DNA of 64,000 nucleotides. Origin: SIG622 sp045652245. GTDB taxonomy: Bacteria; Bacillota; Clostridia; Oscillospirales; CAG-382. Every line of letters starts with the position of its first letter. Positions within the stretch are counted from its first letter, which is position 1. Shown here piece after piece: positions 34,226 to 42,437 of the stretch. The stretch spans positions 1-64,000 of the forward strand of contig JAZRTY010000013.1 in NCBI GenBank assembly GCA_045652245.1, given 5' to 3'. Below the pieces are notes generated by a model that had not been told where the DNA came from, did no database searches, and saw nothing but the letters and a program-made list of their open reading frames with translations. The translations under genes and the position numbers were made by a program.

Positions 34226-35449
34226 TTATGCAATTACAATTTTAGCAAAGTTCTTTTTACCTCTGCGAAGAACAAAATCCCCTGCTGTAATTTCATCCTT
34301 TGTGTAGGTCTTTTTTACGTCTGTAACTTTTTCACCGTTAACGGTAGCGCCACCCTGCTCAACTGCACGTCTTGCTTCTGAACGGGAAGTTACAAGCTTT
34401 GCATTAACGAGAAGCGTAAGGATATCAATGCTTCCGTCTGCAAAATCTGCGTCAGTTATTTCTGCTGTCGGCATATTCTCGGTACTTGCACCCGAGAAAA
34501 GTGCTCTTGCTGCATCCTGCGCCTTTCTTGCTTCTTCTTCACCGTGAACGAGCTTTGTGAGTTCGTAAGCGAGAATTTCTTTTGCTTCGTTAAGACGGCT
34601 TCCTTCCCAGGCATCCATCTTATCAATCTCCTCAAGTGGCAGGAAGGTGAGCATTCTGATGCACTTGAGAACGTCATTATCACCGACATTTCTCCAATAC
34701 TGATAGAATTCGAACGGACTTGTCTTATTAGGGTCAAGCCAAACTGCACCGTTTGCTGTTTTCCCCATCTTCTTACCCTCAGAGTTGAGAAGAAGTGTGA
34801 TTGTCATAGCATATGCGTCTTTTCCGAGCTTCTTTCTTATAAGCTCAGTACCACCAAGCATATTTGACCACTGGTCGTCACCACCAAACTGCATATTACA
34901 ACCGTAGTTCTGATAAAGGTGATAGAAGTCATAGGACTGCATAATCATATAGTTGAATTCGAGGAAGGAAAGACCTTTTTCCATTCTCTGCTTGTAACAC
35001 TCAGCTCTGAGCATATTATTAACAGAGAAACAAGCACCTACCTCACGAAGCAAATCGATGTAGTTAAGCTTCAGAAGCCAGTCTGCGTTGTTAACCATTA
35101 TTGCTTTATCAGGACCAAATTCGATAAATTTTTCCATTTGTGCCTTGAAGCAGTCACAGTTATGCTGGATAATTTCGGGAGTCATCATACTTCTCATATC
35201 AGTTCTACCCGATGGGTCACCGATATAACCTGTACCACCACCGATGAGTACTACCGGCTTGTTACCTGCCATCTGAAGTCTTTTCATAAGGCAAAGCGCC
35301 ATAAAATGTCCTACATGCAGTGAATCTGCCGTCGGGTCAAAGCCAATATAGAAGGTCGCCTTTCCGTTGTTTACAAGCTCGCGGATTTCTTCTTCGTCTG
35401 TCAGCTGTGCAATAAGTCCTCTTGCTCGGAGTTCTTCGTAAATTTTCAT
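34226..35449 (-). CDS. tyrS: Tyrosyl-tRNA synthetase
   Basis: Class I aminoacyl-tRNA synthetase of 407 residues. The HIGH motif appears as SLHVGHFMA (~residues 43-51), tyrosine-site residues in QSYDFYHLY and GGDDQWSNM, and the KMSKS motif as KKMGKTANG (~230). A C-terminal S4 domain (~340-405) is present. It starts only 18 nt after an esterase gene, so there is no space for the T-box leader common upstream of tyrS in this phylum. Confidence 0.96.
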   Translation of the reverse strand: MKIYEELRARGLIAQLTDEEEIRELVNNGKATFYIGFDPTADSLHVGHFMALCLMKRLQMAGNKPVVLIGGGTGYIGDPSGRTDMRSMMTPEIIQHNCDCFKAQMEKFIEFGPDKAIMVNNADWLLKLNYIDLLREVGACFSVNNMLRAECYKQRMEKGLSFLEFNYMIMQSYDFYHLYQNYGCNMQFGGDDQWSNMLGGTELIRKKLGKDAYAMTITLLLNSEGKKMGKTANGAVWLDPNKTSPFEFYQYWRNVGDNDVLKCIRMLTFLPLEEIDKMDAWEGSRLNEAKEILAYELTKLVHGEEEARKAQDAARALFSGASTENMPTAEITDADFADGSIDILTLLVNAKLVTSRSEARRAVEQGGATVNGEKVTDVKKTYTKDEITAGDFVLRRGKKNFAKIVIA

Positions 35450-35467
35450 TATTTTTTTCCTTACTTT

Positions 35468-36316
35468 TTATTTGTTTTTTATAAATTTTGCTTTTTTAGG
35501 GAGATTTTCCATCCAGTAAACAGCACTGTCAATCCAACTCTCAATTGCACTGTCAACCCAGGAGTCATTACCACACTTTGTAATATTGTTTCCTAGTGCA
35601 ACACCGTGAGGAGCATCGGGGTATATGTGAAGCTCAAAGGTGAGATTTGCGTCTGCATACGCCTTTGCAAGTGCCAATGAATTATAGACCGGAACGGTAC
35701 AGTCGTTTGCTGTATGCATCAGGAATATCGGACTTGAATCAGCATTTACGTGTTTTTCAAGACAAACCCTGTCAAGCATTTCCTGTGTCGGATTTTCACA
35801 TCTTAAAAGATTTTTAAGAGTACCCGGAAGCATATCCGGAGGAGTACAGGTTATTACCGGATATATAGGCAGAATACCTGTCGGCTTATTGTAACCGTAG
35901 GGCATATCAATAGCTTCATATATTTCGGGAAGATTCCAGAGAATACCGGTGCACGCACAAAGGTGTCCGCCTGCCGAAAAGCCTGTTACGAAAACCTGTT
36001 CTTTGTCTATACCGTACCTTTCGGCATTATCCTTTATATGCTTTATAGCACGGGAAGCTTCAATCAGCTGTGTCGGGAACTTCTTGTCGTCATTGTTTGA
36101 AATAACCGAATAGCTGAGCACAAAAGCATTAAAACCTGCATTCAGAAAAGCCAGAGCAATCGGCTCACCCTCTCTCTCGGAACATATAGAGCGATAAGCT
36201 CCACCGGGAATTACAAGAATTGCCTTACGTGTATAACCTTGTATCTTATCTGCAATATAGGCATCAAGATAAGCATTCGGATTTTCTTCGTTTAAAAAAA
36301 TCTTTTCAATATACAT
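35468..36316 (-). CDS. Alpha/beta hydrolase, esterase (paralogue B)
   Basis: A 282-residue cytoplasmic esterase-type hydrolase. Visible are the oxyanion-hole segment VIPGGAYRSI, the nucleophile elbow GFSAGGH, an acid residue in HTANDCTVPV, and the His in DAPHGVALG. It is of the BD-FAE/acetyl-esterase-like group. It is the second of two tandem homologous genes and lies 12 nt after the first. The two share many identical stretches (such as NLPEIYEAIDMPYGYNKPTGI), indicating duplication. Confidence 0.88.
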   Translation of the reverse strand: MYIEKIFLNEENPNAYLDAYIADKIQGYTRKAILVIPGGAYRSICSEREGEPIALAFLNAGFNAFVLSYSVISNNDDKKFPTQLIEASRAIKHIKDNAERYGIDKEQVFVTGFSAGGHLCACTGILWNLPEIYEAIDMPYGYNKPTGILPIYPVITCTPPDMLPGTLKNLLRCENPTQEMLDRVCLEKHVNADSSPIFLMHTANDCTVPVYNSLALAKAYADANLTFELHIYPDAPHGVALGNNITKCGNDSWVDSAIESWIDSAVYWMENLPKKAKFIKNK

Positions 36317-36328
36317 CTCGGTTATCTG

Positions 36329-37174
36329 TTATTTATTCGGTCTGATTTTCTTTGCCTTTTCATTAACGTGCTTTGCCCAGTAGGAAGCGTTTTCAACCCA
36401 TTTTCCAACCTGAGGGTCATTCCATACAGGATTGCCACGCATTGTAATTTCATTACCGAGTGCCGGACCGTGAGGAGAATCGGGATAAACGTGAAGCTCA
36501 AATGTGAGGTTTGCCTCAGCATATGCCTTACAAAGAGCAAGAGGACCTGTAACAGGAGCGATTATATCGTTTGCACCACAGGAAATAAAGAGAGGACTTG
36601 CTTCCTCTGTTACGTGTCTGTCAACACAAACTCTGTCGAACTGTTCCTCTGTAATTTCTTCTTCCTGTCTCCATACTCTCTTGAGGCTCTTTTCGGTTGA
36701 ATAGTCATTTATAACAGGGTATATCGGCATAATACCGGTAGGCTTATTGTAGCCGTAGGGCATATCAATAGCTTCGTAAATTTCAGGAAGATTCCACATA
36801 ACACCCAGTGACGCGCAAAGATGTCCACCAGCCGAGAAACCAACTGCAAAAACCTGCTCAGGGTCAATGTTGTATTCTTCTGCGTTGTCTCTTATGTGCT
36901 TCATTGCACGGGAAGCTTCAATAAGCTGTGCTGGGAAAATCTCGGTTTCGTTGTTTGTAATTACCGAATAATTAAGTATAAAAGCATTAAAGCCTTGAGC
37001 CATAAAAGCCTGAGCTACAACTTCTCCTTCAATACTTTTGCAAAGCTGATAGTAGCCGCCACCCGGAATTACGAGAATAGCTCTTCTTGTAAAGTTTGGT
37101 GATTTTTCTGCTACATAAACTTCGAGGTACGCGTTTTCGTTTTTTTCGCTCATTGGAATTTTCTTGTAAAGCAT
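36329..37174 (-). CDS. Alpha/beta hydrolase, esterase (paralogue A)
   Basis: Upstream copy of the tandem pair (281 residues). Motifs: VIPGGGYYQL oxyanion region, nucleophile GFSAGGH, acid residue in CGANDIIAPV, and HGPALG with the catalytic His. No signal peptide, so it would act on imported substrates such as acetylated oligosaccharides (inference). The ATG at 37174 fits GGAG 8 nt upstream; an in-frame TTG at 37180 is less well placed. It heads the transcript esterase-esterase-tyrS. Confidence 0.88.
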   Translation of the reverse strand: MLYKKIPMSEKNENAYLEVYVAEKSPNFTRRAILVIPGGGYYQLCKSIEGEVVAQAFMAQGFNAFILNYSVITNNETEIFPAQLIEASRAMKHIRDNAEEYNIDPEQVFAVGFSAGGHLCASLGVMWNLPEIYEAIDMPYGYNKPTGIMPIYPVINDYSTEKSLKRVWRQEEEITEEQFDRVCVDRHVTEEASPLFISCGANDIIAPVTGPLALCKAYAEANLTFELHVYPDSPHGPALGNEITMRGNPVWNDPQVGKWVENASYWAKHVNEKAKKIRPNK

Positions 37175-37342
37175 AATCAATTCTCCGTATTCTTTTAAAA
37201 ATTTATGTGAAAAACATATATTATCACAAATGCGATTATATCATAAACATTGTTGTTTGTCAAGCGTTTTGGGGAATTTTGACAAGCCTGAATGGCGATA
37301 TTTACCATCATACGACAATTTTTGATAATTGATTATTTTTAC

Positions 37343-37371
37343 TTGAAAAAGCAGTGGTATTATGTTATAAT
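37343..37371 (+). promoter_or_regulatory. Promoter of comEC
   Basis: TTGAAA, 17 bp, TATAAT, 38 nt before the comEC start. Confidence 0.75.
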
Positions 37372-37409
37372 AAACGGGTTATTTCAAAATAATTAAAGGA
37401 TGATTATTT

Positions 37410-39740
37410 TTGGCATTTGAAAAAACTGTAGATTATGACAAACTGTCGCTTTGTTGTGCTTCTTTTAGCATTTCGGTATTTGCATTTCTCGGAGGGGACA
37501 CAATAAGTGCTGTTGTCAGCAGCGTAATATTTCTGCTTTCGGCGATTACCTCGCTTTTGCTTTGTGTTAGCCAAAAACTTCGCAGTAAGAGTTTGATTGT
37601 ATTTTTAATTTGCCTGTTTGCGTTTGCAGGTACGGCTTATGCGATTATCTCAAGAAATATAAATTACCTTCCTGCCGAGAAGCTTCTTTCTGAATATGAA
37701 GGACTCGAATGTACACTCGAAGCTGAAATAACACGCATTTCCTCGTCCGGAAATAATTATTCTATCTATGACGCAAAGCTCCTTGAAATAAACGGTAAGG
37801 AAACCGGTTCACCTCTTGGCGTAACTCCGAAAATCCGTATTTCGAGCTTCGGTGAGGATTTTCTGAAGGCAGGGGATACCGTCAGCTTTTCCGGAATACT
37901 CGAAAAACCCGAAAGTACCCTTGAGGATGGCTTTGAATTCAGAAAATATCTTGAATCAAAGGCTGTGTTTTTGTGTTGTACCTTGCAAGGGGATTTTACT
38001 GTAGTTTCACAGGGAAAGGTCGGTATAATTTCCAAAATGCAGGACAAGCTGAAAATCGGCTTTATGAAATATATAGGGAACGGCAGAAAAAGCTATGAGA
38101 CAAACATTTCCTCCTGTATGCTCTTTGGAGATAAAAGTGGAATAGATGACTACTTAGACGGTATTTTTCGTGGAAGTGGACTTTCACATATTCTTAGTGT
38201 TTCGGGTTTGCATCTTTCTATCCTCTTTGGTGTTATTATGGGGCTTATGGGGCTTTCGGGAAATAAACGCAAAAGACGCAGATTCCCGTTTTCCGAGCTT
38301 GTTGCCTGTGTTATTGCCTTTACATATATGCTGTTTTCGGGCTTTTCGCCGTCGATTATGAGGGCAGGCTTTATGCTCATTTGCGCAAATATTCTGAGCT
38401 TTGTCGCATATTATTACCGAAAGCTCAGAAGTGCCGGAACGCCTGATACGTTTGTTGAGTATACTTCACTTTCCTCACTTCTTGGCTCGCTTTTTATAAT
38501 TTGTATTATTTCTCCGTATTCGGTATATGATATAGGGCTTCAGCTGTCCTTTATGTCAAGCCTCGGAATAATACTTGTAATGCCCCTTTATGATGAGGTA
38601 AAAGACAAAATAAAGCCAAAATTCTTAAACTATATTATTTCACCGATAGTTGTCACCTTGTCGGCAATTTCCTTTACCTTTCCGATTATGGCATACAGCT
38701 TCGGGACATTTTCCTCGGTATCGGTATTTTCAAATCTTGCCACAGCCTTTATTGCAACGCCTTACCTTGCGCTTCTTTTATTCCTTGCAATATTTATCCT
38801 GCTTCCGGCAGGTACGCTTACTCATATAATCTGTGAAACTTTAGGTGCTGTTTGCGACTTTTTTGCAACTCTCGTTCTGGAAATTGCAGAGTATTTTTCT
38901 TCGTTTGAATTTTCCGTAATTGATATGGAATTTGATACGGGAATTTTCATAGTTTTCTTTTCCTGCGTAATGCTCACAGTTTTTGCGTCAATATTCAAAG
39001 TTCAAAACATAATCAAAATACTTTGTTCGGTAATTCTTGCATTACTTGTCTTTTCCTTTTCTATCGGTTTTACAACAACTGTTGTAAGCTTTTATACTCC
39101 GACACTTCGTGCTTGTACTCTTTCAAAGCTCCCGTATGCTATGCTTTCTGTTGGGGATACAAGAATTACTTTTGATTTCGGAGAGGGTCTTTCTAAAATT
39201 TCGCAAAATCAGGAATTACTCGGCAAAAGTTACTATGAAACAAATAATATCTATGTTGTAGCACCACGTGAAGCTTCGGGGCTTTACGATATTTATTACA
39301 ATGTTCTGTTCTTTGAAAAATATTGTGATATAGATACGTTACTTCTTCCGGGGATTGACGCAATTCGTGCTTGCAATATAGACGAGGAAGCTTACAAGGA
39401 ACTTGTTGTGAAGCTATATGAGGATGATGGCTATACACTTCAATTCTATGAAAAGAAAATAGAAGTGTCGGATATGGAAATAGAGCTTTCTCTTGGAAAG
39501 GAAAATACCGAAATTTATGCAGAGAGCTTTGCAATTGTTTATTCGGATAACTATGATGAAGCACTGTCTGTCGAGGCTTCAAAAAAGGCGGATAATACAA
39601 TTTATTTCTGCAATAGCGCAAAAGACGTCGAAAAGGGAGAGAGAAAACCGAAAACAAACCTTTATGTAAGTTCACACTGTGCAAAATATGTAGAGGACGC
39701 AGAGAAAATTCAGACACAGAAGATAATGGAAATAAGATAA
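37410..39740 (+). CDS. comEC: ComEC/Rec2-family DNA uptake channel, degenerate C-terminal domain
   Basis: A 776-residue membrane protein. The N-terminal helices (~10-70) are followed by a DUF4131-like soluble segment (~75-190) and the competence membrane domain (~230-560) with the signature SGLSHILSVSGLHLSILFG and FSPSIMRAGFM. The C-terminal ~210 residues sit where the metallo-beta-lactamase nuclease domain belongs, but the HxHxDH metal motif is absent. It starts at TTG with AAAGGA 9 nt upstream; no better ATG exists. It is the only competence gene in the window. Confidence 0.88.
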   Translation: MAFEKTVDYDKLSLCCASFSISVFAFLGGDTISAVVSSVIFLLSAITSLLLCVSQKLRSKSLIVFLICLFAFAGTAYAIISRNINYLPAEKLLSEYEGLECTLEAEITRISSSGNNYSIYDAKLLEINGKETGSPLGVTPKIRISSFGEDFLKAGDTVSFSGILEKPESTLEDGFEFRKYLESKAVFLCCTLQGDFTVVSQGKVGIISKMQDKLKIGFMKYIGNGRKSYETNISSCMLFGDKSGIDDYLDGIFRGSGLSHILSVSGLHLSILFGVIMGLMGLSGNKRKRRRFPFSELVACVIAFTYMLFSGFSPSIMRAGFMLICANILSFVAYYYRKLRSAGTPDTFVEYTSLSSLLGSLFIICIISPYSVYDIGLQLSFMSSLGIILVMPLYDEVKDKIKPKFLNYIISPIVVTLSAISFTFPIMAYSFGTFSSVSVFSNLATAFIATPYLALLLFLAIFILLPAGTLTHIICETLGAVCDFFATLVLEIAEYFSSFEFSVIDMEFDTGIFIVFFSCVMLTVFASIFKVQNIIKILCSVILALLVFSFSIGFTTTVVSFYTPTLRACTLSKLPYAMLSVGDTRITFDFGEGLSKISQNQELLGKSYYETNNIYVVAPREASGLYDIYYNVLFFEKYCDIDTLLLPGIDAIRACNIDEEAYKELVVKLYEDDGYTLQFYEKKIEVSDMEIELSLGKENTEIYAESFAIVYSDNYDEALSVEASKKADNTIYFCNSAKDVEKGERKPKTNLYVSSHCAKYVEDAEKIQTQKIMEIR

Positions 39741-39835
39741 AGTTTATTTTATTTCGACTTTTTTGTAACCATTTGTCTATATTATTGTGTTAAAATTGTT
39801 ATGAATGTTAATATTCTTATTGAAAGGAATTATAT

Positions 39836-40474
39836 ATGGCAGATTTCAGAGTATTATTCAAAAAGGACGATGTTCTAATATATATTTCACATCTTGACCT
39901 GAATCACACCTTTATTCGTGCTCTTAACCGTGCCGATATAAAGCTTCGTTTTTCCGAGGGTTTCAATCCTCATCCAAAGATAGTGTTCGCTCTTCCGTTG
40001 TCTATCGGTATGGTAGGGGAAAATGAGTTGTGTGACATCAGTGTCGCAGATGAAAGCATGACAAGTGAAAAGCTGATGTCACTTCTTTGTGCGCAAATGC
40101 CACCTCATATTGAAATAAAAAAGGTATATGAAGCAGATATAAAATTCCGTGAAATTGAAAGTGCGAGGTACACCATTGAAATTTCAAAAACAGGTATTCT
40201 TGAAGCTTTAAATAAAATGCTCGGTGGTGCCATTGTTGTTTCAAAGAAAACAAAGGGTGGTATCAAGAATATTGATATTTCACAGAGAATTGTAAGTATT
40301 GATGTGAGTGAAACAGATAATAAAACTGTTATAAAAGCAGTTTTGTGTGCAAAGGGTGAAAATTACTTAAGTCCCGAGCTTCTGATTGGTGCCATGAAGG
40401 ACAGAGATATTATTTCGGAGGATATTCCGTATACAGTTGTACGAAACGAAATAATCTTCGGTAAAAAAGCATAG
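39836..40474 (+). CDS. DUF2344 / TIGR03936 radical SAM-linked protein
   Basis: A 212-residue protein that begins with the family block DVLIYISHLDLNHTFIRALNRA, then KLRFSEGFNPHPKIVFALPLSIGM. This domain normally sits at the C-terminus of, or next to, a B12-binding radical SAM protein upstream of rng/rplU. No such partner is here: it lies between comEC and a DHHW gene. Function unknown; a link to tRNA or ribosome biology has been suggested only by context in other genomes. Confidence 0.85.
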   Translation: MADFRVLFKKDDVLIYISHLDLNHTFIRALNRADIKLRFSEGFNPHPKIVFALPLSIGMVGENELCDISVADESMTSEKLMSLLCAQMPPHIEIKKVYEADIKFREIESARYTIEISKTGILEALNKMLGGAIVVSKKTKGGIKNIDISQRIVSIDVSETDNKTVIKAVLCAKGENYLSPELLIGAMKDRDIISEDIPYTVVRNEIIFGKKA

Positions 40475-40500
40475 TATAAGAAAATTTTGGAGTTATATAA

Positions 40501-41976
40501 ATGGAGAAAAAAAAGGAAAACAAGATAGCAAAAAAGACGAAAAATATCGCAGACCTTGTAATATCGGTCTTTTTCGGTTTTGTTATAATTGCAGTAGGAG
40601 TATTTGCTCTTGTATTGCCAAAGCAAAAATACTCCGAATCGGAAAAGAGAGAGCTTGCCGTTTTGCCTGAATTTACTCTTGATAATTTATTTTCGGGAGA
40701 TTTTACAGACGGGTTTGATGTGTATTTTTCCGACACCTTCCCGATGCGTGATACCCTTGTGGATTTCGCAGGTGACATAAAGCAGTACAGGGGAACAAGA
40801 GCCTTTACGGGTGGAAAGACGATATATGCTGCCGATGATGATATGTTCCATGCAGACGATATCAATACCGAAATTGACGAGAGTAAATTCGATAACGCCG
40901 AAAAAATTGAAATTGATGAATCGGCTGAAAACATAGTTGACGGCGGTGAATTTATCCCCGGCGAGATTGATTCTCAAAAAAATGAAAGTGGCACAAATCA
41001 AGACGTGCAGAATTCCGAAAGCAACACACAGGAGACAGAAGAGCCTGTAGTGGAAGAACCGAAGCCTGTCGGCGCAGAGGGCCCTGCAGGAGAGAAAAGA
41101 GGCTCTCTTTACGTTGTCGGAAATACCGCACTTGAGCTTTATCGTGGAAACGAAGCTTCGGCACTTGCGTATGCAGAGCTTATTAATTCCTACGCAAAGT
41201 ACCTTCCCGAAAATGTAAACATATACAATATGGTAGTTCCGACTCATACCGAATTTGCGCTTCCGCTATCCGACCGTACAGTTTCAAACGAACAAAGACC
41301 TGTACTTGATACTATTCGTGATAATCTGTCTGAGAGAGTAATTTCGATAGATCCCTATAACACAATAAGAGAGCATTATGAAAACGGCGAGTATCTGTAT
41401 TTCCGGACTGACCACCACTGGACAGCGCTCGGCGCGTATTATGCATATACAGAATTCTGCCGTACACTTGGTATAGAAGCAGTACCGGTTTCGGATTATG
41501 AAAGCGGCCGTATAGAGCCGTTCCTCGGAACCTTCTACCAATCCTCACGTGATGCAGCACTTCGTGAAACACCGGACTACGTTGACTATTATAAGGTAGA
41601 TATCCCCTGTACCGTTACAAGATACGATAACAGCGGACAAGGCTATAGCGCAGCACTTTACTATACCTATGTCAAGGGAGAAGCGAACGCATACCTTGCG
41701 TTCCTTGGAGGTGATTTTCCGTATATCAAAGCAGTTACAGAGAATAAGAACGGAAGAAAGCTTATAGTTTTCAAGGAGTCCTACGGCAACCCGCTGATTC
41801 CGTTTTTAGCACCTCATTTTGAGGAAATACACGTGGCAGATATAAGATATTTCCCATATAATGCAGTCAACTTCATAAGTCAGTACGGCATAACCGATGC
41901 GCTTTTTGTAAATGGACTTATGTCAGCAAGCACAGGAGCAAGAATTAACGAAATGTACGCACTTCTGACAAAATAA
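40501..41976 (+). CDS. DHHW-motif protein, AlgX-like SGNH acetyltransferase fold
   Basis: A 491-residue protein with one N-terminal transmembrane helix (~18-38), a region with ETEEPVVEEPKPV low complexity (~150-190), and a C-terminal domain with the family motif FRTDHHWTALGAYYAY (~residues 300-315). DHHW/AlgX-like proteins are extracytoplasmic and related to O-acetyltransferases of polysaccharides. There is a large acidic insert between ~110 and 195. It lies 26 nt after the DUF2344 gene and ends at a strong terminator. Confidence 0.85.
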   Translation: MEKKKENKIAKKTKNIADLVISVFFGFVIIAVGVFALVLPKQKYSESEKRELAVLPEFTLDNLFSGDFTDGFDVYFSDTFPMRDTLVDFAGDIKQYRGTRAFTGGKTIYAADDDMFHADDINTEIDESKFDNAEKIEIDESAENIVDGGEFIPGEIDSQKNESGTNQDVQNSESNTQETEEPVVEEPKPVGAEGPAGEKRGSLYVVGNTALELYRGNEASALAYAELINSYAKYLPENVNIYNMVVPTHTEFALPLSDRTVSNEQRPVLDTIRDNLSERVISIDPYNTIREHYENGEYLYFRTDHHWTALGAYYAYTEFCRTLGIEAVPVSDYESGRIEPFLGTFYQSSRDAALRETPDYVDYYKVDIPCTVTRYDNSGQGYSAALYYTYVKGEANAYLAFLGGDFPYIKAVTENKNGRKLIVFKESYGNPLIPFLAPHFEEIHVADIRYFPYNAVNFISQYGITDALFVNGLMSASTGARINEMYALLTK

Positions 41977-41993
41977 AGATAAATAACGGCAGT

Positions 41994-42029
41994 AAAATTC
42001 CGACAAGGTAAAGCTTGTCGGAATTTTTT
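41994..42029 (+). terminator. Intrinsic terminator after the DHHW gene
   Basis: AAAATTCCGACAAG / CTTGTCGGAATTTT, a 14-bp stem with a 6-nt loop, continuing in T6. Confidence 0.9.
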
Positions 42030-42116
42030 GTGACAAAAAGGGAACTTTTTGCATAAAATATAGTAATCGTGGCGTAGTTTATACACTTTTTACTTAATTT
42101 TGTTTTGGAGGCCTGT

Positions 42117-42269
42117 ATGAATAAGCTTGGCGCAATAATAGGCGTTTTTATTCTTTCCTTTGGTCTGAGCATATTACTTACCTGTATTTTGCCGGCAGGT
42201 GCATTGATTGTTATTGAGTCGGTGCTTCTTGTTGCGGCAGGTGCATTTTTTGTTCTGTCTATTATGTAG
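42117..42269 (+). CDS. Small two-helix membrane protein upstream of spoVM
   Basis: A 50-residue, almost wholly hydrophobic protein with two predicted transmembrane helices (~5-25 and ~28-48) joined at PAGA. GGAGG is placed 5 nt before its ATG, which supports translation. I do not recognise a family. It lies 23 nt before the spoVM-like gene and shares its presumed transcript, so a sporulation role is possible. Confidence 0.65.
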   Translation: MNKLGAIIGVFILSFGLSILLTCILPAGALIVIESVLLVAAGAFFVLSIM

Positions 42270-42292
42270 TTTTATTGAAGGAGGGTTTACTT

Positions 42293-42364
42293 ATGAAAAT
42301 TGTTGTAATGAAGATGCCGAAGTTCTTGTCGGGGCTGTTTAAGATTTTTGGGAAAAAGAAGTAA
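42293..42364 (+). CDS. spoVM: SpoVM-like stage V sporulation peptide (23 aa)
   Basis: A 23-residue amphipathic peptide, MKIVVMKMPKFLSGLFKIFG then KKK. It matches the SpoVM pattern: Lys-rich with a central Pro followed by an amphipathic helix (B. subtilis has a KLPKFLGG core). SpoVM senses the curvature of the forespore membrane and anchors the coat ATPase SpoIVA. A GGAGG site lies upstream. The next gene encodes a SipL-like protein, the clostridial SpoIVA partner, which strongly supports the assignment. Confidence 0.85.
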   Translation: MKIVVMKMPKFLSGLFKIFGKKK

Positions 42365-42437
42365 CGGACTGTAATATTTTTTTCTTTTCGATAATATATT
42401 TATTACAAAAAGCAATAAAATCGAAAAGGAGAAAATT

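Noticed and set aside
35450..35467. T-box leader for tyrS
   Set aside because: Only 18 nt separate tyrS from the preceding gene, too short for a T-box.
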